Positions 22,169 through 30,921 are shown, numbered from the stretch's first letter. The stretch is DNA of 30,921 nt from WQUF01 sp031549885 (GCA_031549885.1 JAVBPD010000099.1:1-30921), one strand, 5' to 3'. Translations and numbers: made by a program. The notes: generated from the sequence alone by a model not told the origin.

Positions 22169-24883
22169 TTAATTACTTTCTAAGTATATAGAAAGGTCTT
22201 CAACCTTTACAATATGAGTGCCATTACAATAAACATCTGCATCAAATACAGAATATAATTTATCCTTTTTATCAAATTTTTTAAAATTAATTTTATAAAC
22301 AATTGTACACTTAGAAGGCCTTATTTGACCTCTAAAGCTTCCCTTTGTCATTAAATTTGTTACAGGCTCAAGCAATTTAGCTCTTTTGCAAATTATATTA
22401 TTATCAATTAAAAAACCTATCATTTGGTTAATGCCTTCGAAAATAAGACTTACAGGGAAAACAGGATCATTTACAAAATGGACTTTAAATGCCCAATAAC
22501 TTTCATCAATATCTTTTTCTGCTATCATTTGACCAAGTCCATATTTCCCGTCAGAATCAGATAAAAATGTAATTCTGTCTAGTTGCCTTATAGATTCATT
22601 AATGATATACCCTTTAGTTTCTCCATTATGGGGAGAATACATACTTCCCTGAAGCTGACCATTATAAAATTCTTCAAGCTCTTCTTTTGTATATGAATTT
22701 TTAAATTCTCCAAATTTATAAGGTATCGTCTTTTCTTCATTTGCATTTAAACTCTTTTTAGGAACTTCAACTATACCCTTAGAGCCTTCTAAATCCTTCT
22801 TTGTAAAAAAGCCTCCCATAGCATCAATAATAAGCACAAGCCTATCTTCCACATAGCATTTATAGGTAAATATTACAAGGGTAGTAGGACCTTGTTTTAA
22901 AAAAGTCTTAAATTCATATATCCCTCTAAATGTTTCACCTACTTTAGGAAGCTTGCTATAAAAAGTTGTTTTTGTATCTACAATTCTATAAGATAAGGTT
23001 CCATTTGATATTTCATCAATGCCAATATATGCAATTAAAAATATTCCAATATGAGAGCTTTCAGTTGCAACTACATGAGACATCTGATTTGCTGCAACAA
23101 ATAAACAATCTCTTGTTACATCAAATTCAAGCTCTATTGATGAAGGTTTAAATACGCCAAATTCAGCATGTATTTTCGTTATTCTTGAAACAAATAAAAA
23201 TGGTGGAAGCGGCAGCCTTGCCCTTATTTTATATTGATCTATTTTTTCATATTTTGGCCCTAAAATTTTTGACATAGAATTTGAAGTCATCTCAATTATC
23301 TCATCTAAATTCCAAATATAATTTTTATTTTTATAATCTACTCCTAATTGCTTTAAGGTGTTGTTAAATAACAGCTTTGCACAAGACTCCATAATAACCT
23401 CAGCTATATCTGAAACTTTTCGATTTTTAGGATCTTCTAAATAAGTTCCTCTTGCAAAGTTGTTAAATGCTCCCATAGATGGTCCGCACCAAATTTGCAT
23501 ATCCATCTTCCTATCTTCTATGCCTAAGGTAGCCCAACGTGATGAATTTCCTAAATACCATCTAAATATAAGAGCCATTTTAAATTTTGGATTTCTATTT
23601 GCATTATCTATTTGCCTTGGATCAAGCCTTGCAAAATAATTTTTAACCTGTTCCCAAATTTCATCAAATGAAGCTTTAAAATAATTTTTTTCGATTCTAG
23701 CTTTATCTGCTTCAGGAATTTCATCTATTGATTTATATCTTGTATAAATATCATATAATTTTTGAGCATTCATAGGGTACATAGTTCCTTTTTTAATAAC
23801 CTGAACCTTTGCACCAAGCTCAAACATATCCGCACAAGGAGCCTTTACCACATCTGCCATAGTCACCTTTGATAAAATATCCTTAACATATTCTGATGTT
23901 CCAGCCTCTATACAAGCTTGATTTACAGAACCTGTAACCACATAAGCTGCGCCCATTTGAAAAGCACAAAGAGCAGCTTCAGGTGTGCTAATTCCTCCTG
24001 CTGCGCCAATCCTTATTTTATGATCATATTTATATTTTTCTTGTATTTCATCCCTAATTTCTATAATTGAAGGAAGCAAAGAAATAAGGGGTCTTGAATC
24101 AGTATGACCACCTGAATCAGCCTCTACAGTTACATCATCAGCTACAGGAAATTTTAATGCCATTTGAGCTTGTTCTTGCGTAATTAAATTATTTTTTAAA
24201 AGCGAATTTACTATTTGCACATCTGGTGGAGACATAAATTTTATTGCTATTTCTTCCCTTGAAACTTTTGCGATAACTTTTCTAGAAGACTCTATCTTTC
24301 CATTTGATGACCTTTTAAGCCCTGAAATGCGGTAAAATAAAAGAGCTGGACTTAAGTCTATAAAAGCAGATGCTTCAATGACTTTGATGGCTTTTTTAAT
24401 GAATGTATTAACTAAATCAAATTCCAATTTATCACTATTTGGAATATGAAGAAAATTAACTATAAAAGGTCCATTTGGCAATTCACTTTTTATGATATCA
24501 ATATCACGACTAATATCATCTAAAGACATTCCTCCAGAACCATAAGATCCCATAAATCCCTTTTTTCCAAGGGAAACTACCATATCTACTGAAGATATAG
24601 CATGAGCCATGCCACCTGCATAATAGGAAAATTTAGCATTATAGTCTTTCTTAAAAGATTTATCCCCTAAATTAAATTTTGTAGGTACAGGTAAAATATA
24701 AACTACAGGTGCAGAACCTTCTTCATTTTCAAGGCAAAAGTTTCCTCCAAAGCAAGCTTTATATTCTCCATTTGTATCTACTATGCAACAATTTATATTT
24801 TCTTCTCCATTAAAATTATCAGGAAATTGCAGACTGTAGTTTTTTAAATATAACTTACTCATTATCTTTTTACTTTCTACCAT
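22169..24883 (-). CDS. ER-DH-DH fusion: PfaD-type enoyl reductase joined to a FabA-like double dehydratase
   Basis: This is a 904-aa fusion. Residues 8-515 are a PfaD-type FMN enoyl reductase (MGSYGSGGMS, VTVEADSGGHTDSRP, IGAAGGISTPEAALCAF). About 525-705 and 730-904 form a tandem FabA-like hotdog pair like those of PfaC. The second hotdog keeps the active-site pattern VHFVNDPVFPVSLIFEG with H802 and an acidic E816; the first (ESSHIGIFLIAYIGID) looks structural. Dehydration and isomerisation by such pairs places double bonds without oxygen, which suits an anaerobe. Thraustochytrid PUFA-synthase subunit C has the same parts in the order DH-DH-ER, so the order here is inverted. Each part is duplicated nearby. 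AAGGAG lies eight bases before the ATG. It lies 205 bases after the large synthase, beyond a terminator. Confidence 0.9.
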   Translation of the reverse strand: MVESKKIMSKLYLKNYSLQFPDNFNGEENINCCIVDTNGEYKACFGGNFCLENEEGSAPVVYILPVPTKFNLGDKSFKKDYNAKFSYYAGGMAHAISSVDMVVSLGKKGFMGSYGSGGMSLDDISRDIDIIKSELPNGPFIVNFLHIPNSDKLEFDLVNTFIKKAIKVIEASAFIDLSPALLFYRISGLKRSSNGKIESSRKVIAKVSREEIAIKFMSPPDVQIVNSLLKNNLITQEQAQMALKFPVADDVTVEADSGGHTDSRPLISLLPSIIEIRDEIQEKYKYDHKIRIGAAGGISTPEAALCAFQMGAAYVVTGSVNQACIEAGTSEYVKDILSKVTMADVVKAPCADMFELGAKVQVIKKGTMYPMNAQKLYDIYTRYKSIDEIPEADKARIEKNYFKASFDEIWEQVKNYFARLDPRQIDNANRNPKFKMALIFRWYLGNSSRWATLGIEDRKMDMQIWCGPSMGAFNNFARGTYLEDPKNRKVSDIAEVIMESCAKLLFNNTLKQLGVDYKNKNYIWNLDEIIEMTSNSMSKILGPKYEKIDQYKIRARLPLPPFLFVSRITKIHAEFGVFKPSSIELEFDVTRDCLFVAANQMSHVVATESSHIGIFLIAYIGIDEISNGTLSYRIVDTKTTFYSKLPKVGETFRGIYEFKTFLKQGPTTLVIFTYKCYVEDRLVLIIDAMGGFFTKKDLEGSKGIVEVPKKSLNANEEKTIPYKFGEFKNSYTKEELEEFYNGQLQGSMYSPHNGETKGYIINESIRQLDRITFLSDSDGKYGLGQMIAEKDIDESYWAFKVHFVNDPVFPVSLIFEGINQMIGFLIDNNIICKRAKLLEPVTNLMTKGSFRGQIRPSKCTIVYKINFKKFDKKDKLYSVFDADVYCNGTHIVKVEDLSIYLESN
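23339..24862 (-). repeat. Diverged direct repeat of the ER module (second copy at 20600-22150)
   Basis: The ER module of the fusion gene and the stand-alone ER gene are clearly paralogous over their full length. They keep short identical DNA tracts, for example around 20775-20800 and 23490-23515 (ACCAAATTTGCATATCCAT in both). This points to duplication within the cluster followed by divergence. Confidence 0.75.
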
Positions 24884-25058
24884 GGACTGTACTCCTTATA
24901 AAAAAATTAATTTTCTATAAATAAATAATTCTTTACCATTCCTAGTTTTTTCTTATTATTGATCTTTGTGTTTTCAATTATACATAAATTGCCCTTTAAA
25001 TAATTTTACCTTTCCTTACATTTACTTAAAGAAACTTAACCAGATATTTTATATAAAA

Positions 25059-25082
25059 AAAGAGCAAAATAAATTGCTCTTT
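25059..25082 (-). terminator. Rho-independent terminator after the large synthase
   Basis: AAAGAGCA (25059-25066) and TGCTCTTT (25075-25082) form a stem with an 8-base loop, followed on the minus strand by a run of T and then ATATAAA. It lies seven bases after the stop codon. The ER-DH-DH gene beyond it therefore needs its own promoter or read-through. Confidence 0.88.
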
Positions 25083-25088
25083 AAAATG

Positions 25089-28000
25089 CTAAACTTCAAT
25101 AAACATCCCCATATCTTCACACCTTACCACATGGATATCTTGCCAAAATATATCTACATCGTAGAAAAATTTAAAGAAATCTTTATTTTCTTCAAAGTTT
25201 TTAAAGCTAATTCTGTATTTAATTATTGACTTTACAGGTCTCACCTGACCACGGAATTTTCCAATGCCAGGTTTATTCCTAACAGGTTCTATAGATATGC
25301 CATTTGCTGGTCCAATTATATTTGCATCTATAATAAAGTATGTCATTTGATTTACACCTTCAAGCAAAAGGCTAACTGGATATACAGGATCATTAACAAA
25401 ATGAGATTTAAATGCCCAAAAATCTTCGTCTAAATCCATTTCGCCTATCATTTCTCCAAGGCCAAAATCTCCACCAGTTTCGCTTAAATAAGTTATTCTA
25501 TCTACAAGTCTTATTTCAGGAGGAATAGTCTGTTTACTTGTACTATCACTTGCTCCATGATGAATTCCACCTTCCCATTCGCCTTCATAAAACTTGTGCA
25601 ACTCCTCCTTTGTATAAGAGCTTTTATAATTTTTAAACTTTACTCTATTTCTCTCTAGCATTAATTTAGATCTATTATCAATTTTAGCTGGAATTATTAC
25701 ACCTTTTTTACTTTCTAAATCTTGATCTGTAAAAAATCCGCCAACACCATCTAATGACATCACTAATTTATCTTTGATGTAACATTTATAAGTGTAGATG
25801 ACTAACATAGTAGGTCCTTGCTTTAAGAAGGTAGTTAATTCATATACTCCTCTAAATGTTTCCCCAATTCTTGGCAGGTTTCCATAAAATTCAGCCTTTG
25901 TATCAACAGCTCTAAAGCGCAAAGTTCCATTTGAAATATCATCAATGCCCATATATGCTGCTAAAAATATGCCAATTTGAGCAGACTCAGTTAACACTAC
26001 ATGAGACACTCTTTGATCCCCTATTCTTAATATACAATCATCAGTTACATCGTATTCTAATACAATTTTAGAGGGCTTTAACTCTCCATACTCAGCTTCT
26101 ATGCTCATTATTCTAGAAATAAATAAAAATGGTGGAAGAGGAAGCCTTGCTCTAATTTTATATTTATCAACTTCTTCATACCTAGGGCCTAATATTTTTG
26201 TCATTGACCCCTTTGACATTTCAATTATATCATCTAAATCCCATAAGCAACCTTTAACCTTCACTTCATTAGCTTTTACTTCGTTTTCCACAGATGATGT
26301 GTAAGATATATTTCTTAATAAATTATTTAAAATCATTTGCTCGCTTTGAAGATATAAATTATATGCATTGCTATTGCTAACTATCATATTATTGACATAT
26401 CTTTTCATATATTCATTACCAGTTATAACACTTTGAGCATCCACCTTATCAAAAGCTTCATAGTTTTTAGATAATTCATCTTGTATCCTTTCAGATCTAG
26501 TCTTGTTTCTATTAGATAGGCTTTCACGAAAAGCTCTATTTTCTTCGCTTTCAAGCCCTTCAATAAACGATTGAATACTTGTATTTAACTTTTTTTCTAG
26601 TTTTTGCTTATCGCTAACTTCAAAATTAAACATATTTAAATAACTTTTTAAATCAAATCTAACTTGATTTGATATTAATTTAGCTAAAATACGAACAAAA
26701 TTCTCCTCTTGATTATATCTTTGAGAATACAGCGATAATATTAATGATCTCTTATCTTTAAAAGTAGACTTTGCCCATTTTTCACAAACTTCATTAGTGC
26801 TCATATCTACATAAATTCGTCCGCCTTCTTCATAAGACTTTTCTAAAACACCAAGGAAATTCACATAATTTGTAATAATATTTTTAAATATTTTTTTAAA
26901 GTGGTCTTTATCAGGATCAATTGGATTTAATGTGCATGCATTGTAAATTTTATAATCTAAATCATGTTTTAAACTGATCTTTTCTGCAAATTCATCAGCC
27001 TTACTCTGTTTATAAACATCATTTGCTAAAGGCGAGTGTATTATAGTTGCTGGCTTTATTTGAGTTCCAAAGCCGCTAAATTTATTTAAAATTCGCCTGC
27101 AGGCTTCTCCATCCCCTGTAATAACTACATCAGTTAAAGATCCAATAATAGTAATAAATACAGAATCTTCTTTTTCTATAAGCTCTGATAATTCATCTTT
27201 ATTGCCCTTTACATACCATGAATCAAATGACTTCATATCCTTTGGAACTTCATTGAACATAAATGATAGAACATCTACCAATTCTCCAATTAAAGAATAA
27301 TAAGTACTCCCCTTTTGAAATTTAATGCTATCCAAGGAAAACAGTGGAGCAATTTCACCCATGCTTCCTCCAATTACCATGTGATTTTTTAATCCCATTT
27401 TATCAGTAGAAATCTTTGTCATAATCTGGGCAGATATTATTTCCATAATATAATCTTCAAGGGCATTTCCCTTTATACCTTTATTGGTTAAAAAATCAGC
27501 GTTTATAAAGTCAAAATATTCCTTTCTGTATTCTGGAAATTTAGAAATATTTTCAAAAAATTTAACAGCATTAAACATTCCTCCAGGTGGCCACATATAT
27601 ACTATCTTTGCATCCTCTCCAAAAGGATTATTAGTAAAATAAGAGCCATTTTGGCTTTCCCAACTGAAATCTGTAGTAAAGAATTTATCAATATTATTTA
27701 ATGCAAGACTTGCTTCTTTTTTTAGCGTTTCTCTATCATCTGCAATTAAACAAAGAACAGGAGAAGAGCTATTCTTTTCTTTATATTTAATCCATGTTTC
27801 TTCATAAAAGGATTTCATGCCTTTTCTAACGCTTAAATTTATTATATTATCTAATCTTTCTTTTAGATAAGCTTTGTCAACTGCGCAAATAGGATAGACA
27901 AGATTTTTTAAAGCAAGCTTTTTGCTATATTCACCATCATAACTTGATAAAATAAAGTGAGCAGAAACACCTTCTTCGTTAAAGCTGCTTATTAATGAGG

Positions 28001-30557
28001 ATCTCTTTTTACCTTCATTGTTCCATGTTACATATTTGCCGTCTTTTTCACTAAATTTAATCCCATTATACAATTGCAAACAATTTTTAACCATAGCCAC
28101 AGCTGAAGTTAAACTAAAACCATAGCCAATAGTGTCCTCCACAGAGCTTTCAATGCAATTTGCTTTGCTTAAATAACTTAAATATCTATCCTCTAGCAAA
28201 TCCTTTACTATTTTATTGTCTTTTTGCGATACAATATAAGGAATTTCCACATAGCCAATTTCATTTCTGCCTACATTATTTTCATTTAAAATTTTATCTA
28301 AACTAGATTTTATTCTTTCCTCATCAGAAACAGCATTATCTAAAGAATTTATTGAAACATTATTTACAACAGAATAAATATTATTTCCATCTCTCTTTGC
28401 AGCGTCAAGGTTTTTTAAGACTATTACCACTGCTCCCTCAGAAATACCATATTTATTTAACATATCTCCCTTTCCAAGCCTAGATTGGGCATAAATATGT
28501 TCTATTTCCCCTGTAAGCTCTATGCATCCAATAACTACATTCTCAATATTTTCCTTTGTCATTAAATATTCTGCCATTTCTAAAGAACGGGCAATTGCAT
28601 TTTCTCTTTCCATAATAATAAAAGCTGGACCATTAAAGCCCCATTTGGCAGAAATACGAGATGCTCTTATGTTAGGCATCATTCCAGGAACGGCCGTTGG
28701 AGTTTGCCTGATAGCTTCTGTCTGATTTAAAATATCTACAAGGGTTTCTATTTCATCTTCGTTTATATCATCATAATTATTTTTAAAGCTTTCTTTAATG
28801 CTATCTCCTAGCTCAGTTGTAGACATAAAATTTAATTCAGAAAAATCATCACCACAATTTATAATAACTGCAGTATTAGGATGAGACCCTTCAGTTATTC
28901 CTGCATCTTTCATAGCTTCTTTAGCTACATTTAATAAAATAAAATCCTTTCTTAAATAAAAATCATCTCCTGTAGCTGGGAATTTAAATTCCATAAAATC
29001 AAAATTGTAATCATAAATATACGCACCCTTAGGAAATTCTTTTAATTTTAATAGTTTTAACATTTCAGGATTGTTTTGATGAATCTCATGCCATCTTGAT
29101 TTATAAGGTTTTAACACAATCTCTTTATTTAAAAGCAAATATTTATAATACTTATTTACAGAATCCATATCTCCAATATGCATGCCAAGCCCTACCACAG
29201 CCATGTTAGACTTTTTAACTTTTAAAGGCTCTTCTTGAATTAATAAATTGTTTAAATTTGCAAGCTCTTTTTCTTTATTAAACTCCCTAATTACTATATG
29301 GGCATTTGTGCCACCAAACCCAAATGAATTTATAGCAGCTCTTTTAACATCGCCTTTTTTTTGCCATTTTACATTCTCTAGCACAATTTTGTTATCAACT
29401 GGATTTTTAATGCGTATAGTTTGAGGTATCATATCATATTTAAATCCCATAAGAACTTTTGCAATTGCAGCATGAGATGAAGCAGTGAAAAAATGACCAG
29501 TATTGCCCTTTAAGGCTCCTAGCAAAGGATCGCATCCTCTTTCTCTAAAAAACCTTGTAATAGAATCAATTTCAACAACATCTCCAGCCATGGTACCAGT
29601 AGCATGGCATTCAATATAATCTATATTAGGAGAAACTCCATCTTTATAAGCATCCTCATATGACCTAATTTGCCCTTCTGCATCAGGCGCAAGTATAAAC
29701 TTTGTTGTGCCATCACTAGCCCAACCTATGCTTTCAATGACACCTAAAACATTATCTCCATCTTCTAAAGCATCTTTCAGCCTTTTTAAAACAAACATTC
29801 CAGTACCAGACCCAGCTATAACTCCTTGGGAAGCTTTATCTAGTGGCTTATTTTCTCCAGGCTTTGATAAAATCCCTAAAAGGTCAAACATACCACTTAT
29901 AGCAAAATCCATTTGATTATAACACTGTGCTCCAGCAAGCATCATATCTGCTTTGCCTTCAAGCAAATACATTATAGCTTCTTTCATAGCAAAAACAGGG
30001 GTAGAACAAGCAGCATTTAAAGTCACCAAGGGCCCTGATATGCCAAGTTTTTCACATACTAATTTTTGAGGCTCTGTATCAGTTAAAATAGATTGAGGTT
30101 TTAACTCTTTATCAAATTTATTAGATTTAAAATCAAATTTGTCTCTCTCCAAAAAAGCTTTCATACCAACTTCTACTGTAATTTTAAGTAAATCTGTAAA
30201 GCCATATATATGTTCTAAAGCTGGCATTCCAAATGCTCCCATTACCATTCCGCAGCGTTTTAATTTTTCAGCATTATTTAAATATCCACATTCTTCAAGA
30301 GCTTCTCTTGTAATATACATTACCCATTTAAATAGTTCACCATAAGAATCAAGCTCTTCATATTCTTCTTTAGTAAAAAAATTTTTAAAAAATTCTTCAG
30401 ATCTATCTTTAGGTATTGAAGCTCTTTCAATTTTTCTATTTACAAAAGAAGCTTCAACCATAAAATCTTCGCCATTTAAAAGTTTTTGCCAAAAATCTTT
30501 TTTGGTAACATAATTTGGATATAAACAACCCATTCCTATAATTGCAATATTATCCAA
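25089..30557 (-). CDS. Pfa-like iterative lipid/polyketide synthase, KS-CLF-AT-DH-DH
   Basis: Numbered from an in-frame ATG at 30578, this is 1829 aa. KS (about 8-435): Cys191 in TLNAACSTP, His325 in ECHATGT, His362 in GNTGHF. CLF (about 458-880): the same fold, but the nucleophile is Glu659 (GPAFIIMEREN), the first His is lost (YVEIP), and the second is Tyr819 (DTIGYG). AT (about 990-1300): Ser1072 in GGSMGEI and His1181 in IIHSP. A helical linker spans 1310-1440. The double FabA-like dehydratase (1445-1829) has His1726 and Glu1740 in SHFVNDPVYPVSLLLEG. No carrier protein or ketoreductase is present. PfaC is KS-CLF-DH-DH; here an AT is inserted. I prefer the TTG at 30557 because AAAGGTG lies six bases before it, whereas the ATG has no ribosome site. 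The product is unknown. Confidence 0.92.
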   Translation of the reverse strand: MDNIAIIGMGCLYPNYVTKKDFWQKLLNGEDFMVEASFVNRKIERASIPKDRSEEFFKNFFTKEEYEELDSYGELFKWVMYITREALEECGYLNNAEKLKRCGMVMGAFGMPALEHIYGFTDLLKITVEVGMKAFLERDKFDFKSNKFDKELKPQSILTDTEPQKLVCEKLGISGPLVTLNAACSTPVFAMKEAIMYLLEGKADMMLAGAQCYNQMDFAISGMFDLLGILSKPGENKPLDKASQGVIAGSGTGMFVLKRLKDALEDGDNVLGVIESIGWASDGTTKFILAPDAEGQIRSYEDAYKDGVSPNIDYIECHATGTMAGDVVEIDSITRFFRERGCDPLLGALKGNTGHFFTASSHAAIAKVLMGFKYDMIPQTIRIKNPVDNKIVLENVKWQKKGDVKRAAINSFGFGGTNAHIVIREFNKEKELANLNNLLIQEEPLKVKKSNMAVVGLGMHIGDMDSVNKYYKYLLLNKEIVLKPYKSRWHEIHQNNPEMLKLLKLKEFPKGAYIYDYNFDFMEFKFPATGDDFYLRKDFILLNVAKEAMKDAGITEGSHPNTAVIINCGDDFSELNFMSTTELGDSIKESFKNNYDDINEDEIETLVDILNQTEAIRQTPTAVPGMMPNIRASRISAKWGFNGPAFIIMERENAIARSLEMAEYLMTKENIENVVIGCIELTGEIEHIYAQSRLGKGDMLNKYGISEGAVVIVLKNLDAAKRDGNNIYSVVNNVSINSLDNAVSDEERIKSSLDKILNENNVGRNEIGYVEIPYIVSQKDNKIVKDLLEDRYLSYLSKANCIESSVEDTIGYGFSLTSAVAMVKNCLQLYNGIKFSEKDGKYVTWNNEGKKRSSLISSFNEEGVSAHFILSSYDGEYSKKLALKNLVYPICAVDKAYLKERLDNIINLSVRKGMKSFYEETWIKYKEKNSSSPVLCLIADDRETLKKEASLALNNIDKFFTTDFSWESQNGSYFTNNPFGEDAKIVYMWPPGGMFNAVKFFENISKFPEYRKEYFDFINADFLTNKGIKGNALEDYIMEIISAQIMTKISTDKMGLKNHMVIGGSMGEIAPLFSLDSIKFQKGSTYYSLIGELVDVLSFMFNEVPKDMKSFDSWYVKGNKDELSELIEKEDSVFITIIGSLTDVVITGDGEACRRILNKFSGFGTQIKPATIIHSPLANDVYKQSKADEFAEKISLKHDLDYKIYNACTLNPIDPDKDHFKKIFKNIITNYVNFLGVLEKSYEEGGRIYVDMSTNEVCEKWAKSTFKDKRSLILSLYSQRYNQEENFVRILAKLISNQVRFDLKSYLNMFNFEVSDKQKLEKKLNTSIQSFIEGLESEENRAFRESLSNRNKTRSERIQDELSKNYEAFDKVDAQSVITGNEYMKRYVNNMIVSNSNAYNLYLQSEQMILNNLLRNISYTSSVENEVKANEVKVKGCLWDLDDIIEMSKGSMTKILGPRYEEVDKYKIRARLPLPPFLFISRIMSIEAEYGELKPSKIVLEYDVTDDCILRIGDQRVSHVVLTESAQIGIFLAAYMGIDDISNGTLRFRAVDTKAEFYGNLPRIGETFRGVYELTTFLKQGPTMLVIYTYKCYIKDKLVMSLDGVGGFFTDQDLESKKGVIIPAKIDNRSKLMLERNRVKFKNYKSSYTKEELHKFYEGEWEGGIHHGASDSTSKQTIPPEIRLVDRITYLSETGGDFGLGEMIGEMDLDEDFWAFKSHFVNDPVYPVSLLLEGVNQMTYFIIDANIIGPANGISIEPVRNKPGIGKFRGQVRPVKSIIKYRISFKNFEENKDFFKFFYDVDIFWQDIHVVRCEDMGMFIEV
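25092..26246 (-). repeat. Diverged direct repeat of the DH-DH module (second copy at 22172-23311)
   Basis: The dehydratase didomain at the end of the large synthase and that at the end of the ER-DH-DH protein share long runs of residues (IRARLPLPPFLF.SRI, TFLKQGPT.LVI.TYKCY, HFVNDPV.PVSL). They were evidently copied within the cluster. Confidence 0.75.
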
Positions 30558-30563
30558 AAATTT

Positions 30564-30572
30564 CACCTTTCT
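30564..30572 (-). promoter_or_regulatory. Ribosome binding site favouring a TTG start for the synthase
   Basis: On the minus strand AGAAAGGTG is followed by AAATTT and then TTG (30557), with coding sequence DNIAIIGMG right after, the usual beginning of a ketosynthase. The upstream ATG at 30578 is preceded only by AT-rich sequence. Confidence 0.6.
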
Positions 30573-30648
30573 TTCCATATTATTTTACAAATATACAAAA
30601 TTAACTTAATATTGAATAGTTTATTTTCCCTCAATAACAAATTATAAT

Positions 30649-30662
30649 ACATTAAACAATGT
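30649..30662. repeat. Small inverted repeat next to a -10-like element upstream of the synthase
   Basis: ACATT-aaac-AATGT lies directly upstream of a minus-strand TATAAT (30641-30646) in the 286-base gap between the synthase and the divergent right-edge gene. No good -35 element accompanies it. It could be an operator for a regulator, but five-base arms in AT-rich DNA are weak evidence. Confidence 0.3.
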
Positions 30663-30843
30663 GATTTACTTGAAAAATTAGTATGCTTTCTATCATATAT
30701 ATTAAAATCTATGCACAGCTCTTGAACCTTCTCTAGCATGTTCTTCTTAAAAACTGTTATAAGATCCTAAAAATTTAGTAAATTGTTCTATAATTTTTAT
30801 TTTAAGCATAAACATTAATATAATTATTATATTGGAGAAGTTT

Positions 30844-30921
30844 ATGGCTAAAAATAATATGGTTACAGAAATCCACGGCACTGATTTAAGGCCTACCTAC
30901 AGGTTAAAAAATGATACAATT
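30844..30921 (+). CDS. Start of an unidentified gene, cut by the window edge
   Basis: An ATG at 30844, with GGAGAAG three bases before it, opens a frame that runs without stop for 26 codons to the end of the window (MAKNNMVTEIHGTDLR...). The good ribosome site and divergent placement from the synthase support a real gene. The visible residues are too few to name a family. Because it shares an upstream region with the synthase it could be a regulator, a carrier protein or a further enzyme of the same locus, but none of these is shown. Confidence 0.55.
   Translation, partial: MAKNNMVTEIHGTDLRPTYRLKNDTI

Noticed and set aside
22169..24883. Fusion of ER and DH-DH as an artefact of a lost stop or frameshift
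   Set aside because: The frame is continuous, the linker is well formed, and the separate ER gene ends naturally with its own stop at the same point, so the fusion looks genuine.
24966..25229. Plus-strand open frame of 87 codons over the synthase 3' end
   Set aside because: It crosses the strong terminator and the antisense of the dehydratase domain; composition and lack of a ribosome site mark it as chance.
26250..26640. Acyl carrier protein in the linker between AT and DH of the large synthase
   Set aside because: The segment is Lys/Glu/Asn-rich and helical, with no Asp-Ser phosphopantetheine motif.

Overview
The window looks like a chromosomal segment of a low-GC, endospore-forming anaerobic Firmicute, most likely Clostridium sensu stricto. 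The reasons are the AT-rich sequence (my estimate is roughly 28-30% G+C), strong AGGAGG-type ribosome sites, use of TTG and GTG starts, and a murA-spoIIQ-spoIIID sporulation block. No transposase, phage gene, tRNA, rRNA or CRISPR array was found, and no gap between genes exceeds about 265 bases.

Left part (1-13.0 kb). After an unidentified, relatively GC-rich left edge come a divergent GNAT acetyltransferase (minus) and a class I methyltransferase (plus). A long minus-strand housekeeping and sporulation region follows. Read in its own direction it is: ywmB-like gene, murA, spoIIQ, spoIIID, veg, a sipL-like SPOCS/LysM spore-coat gene, cyanophycinase (cphB) with cyanophycin synthetase (cphA), then ispE followed by two tiny cysteine-rich genes. 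veg has two near-consensus sigma-A promoters. cphB-cphA is a two-gene operon with its own promoter and terminator, placed among sporulation genes. Two features of the block are unusual: spoIID is missing from its usual place between murA and spoIIQ, and the SpoIIQ LytM domain has lost every zinc ligand I could align.

Middle (13.0-20.6 kb). A plus-strand all-helical protein of unknown function is followed by four tandem paralogous proteins of 467-480 aa. All four keep the HHxxxDG motif of the condensation/PapA/alcohol acyltransferase superfamily. Two promoters with identical hexamers, TTGTAA-N17-TATAAT, precede the first and third genes.

Right part (20.6-30.6 kb), minus strand and convergent with the acyltransferases: an iterative PUFA-synthase-like (Pfa-type) lipid or polyketide synthase. 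Its pieces are a giant KS-CLF-AT-DH-DH protein, an ER-DH-DH fusion, and a second stand-alone PfaD-type ER. The CLF has lost all three ketosynthase catalytic residues. No acyl carrier protein, ketoreductase or phosphopantetheinyl transferase is visible, so these must act in trans or lie outside. A divergent gene starts at the right edge.

The acyltransferases and the synthase plausibly form one secondary-lipid locus: the synthase builds a chain by an oxygen-independent route, and the HHxxxDG proteins move it onto alcohol, sugar or amine acceptors, as PapA proteins do for mycobacterial polyketides. The domain arrangement is the best candidate here for an undescribed system. The coupling of the two halves is inference.
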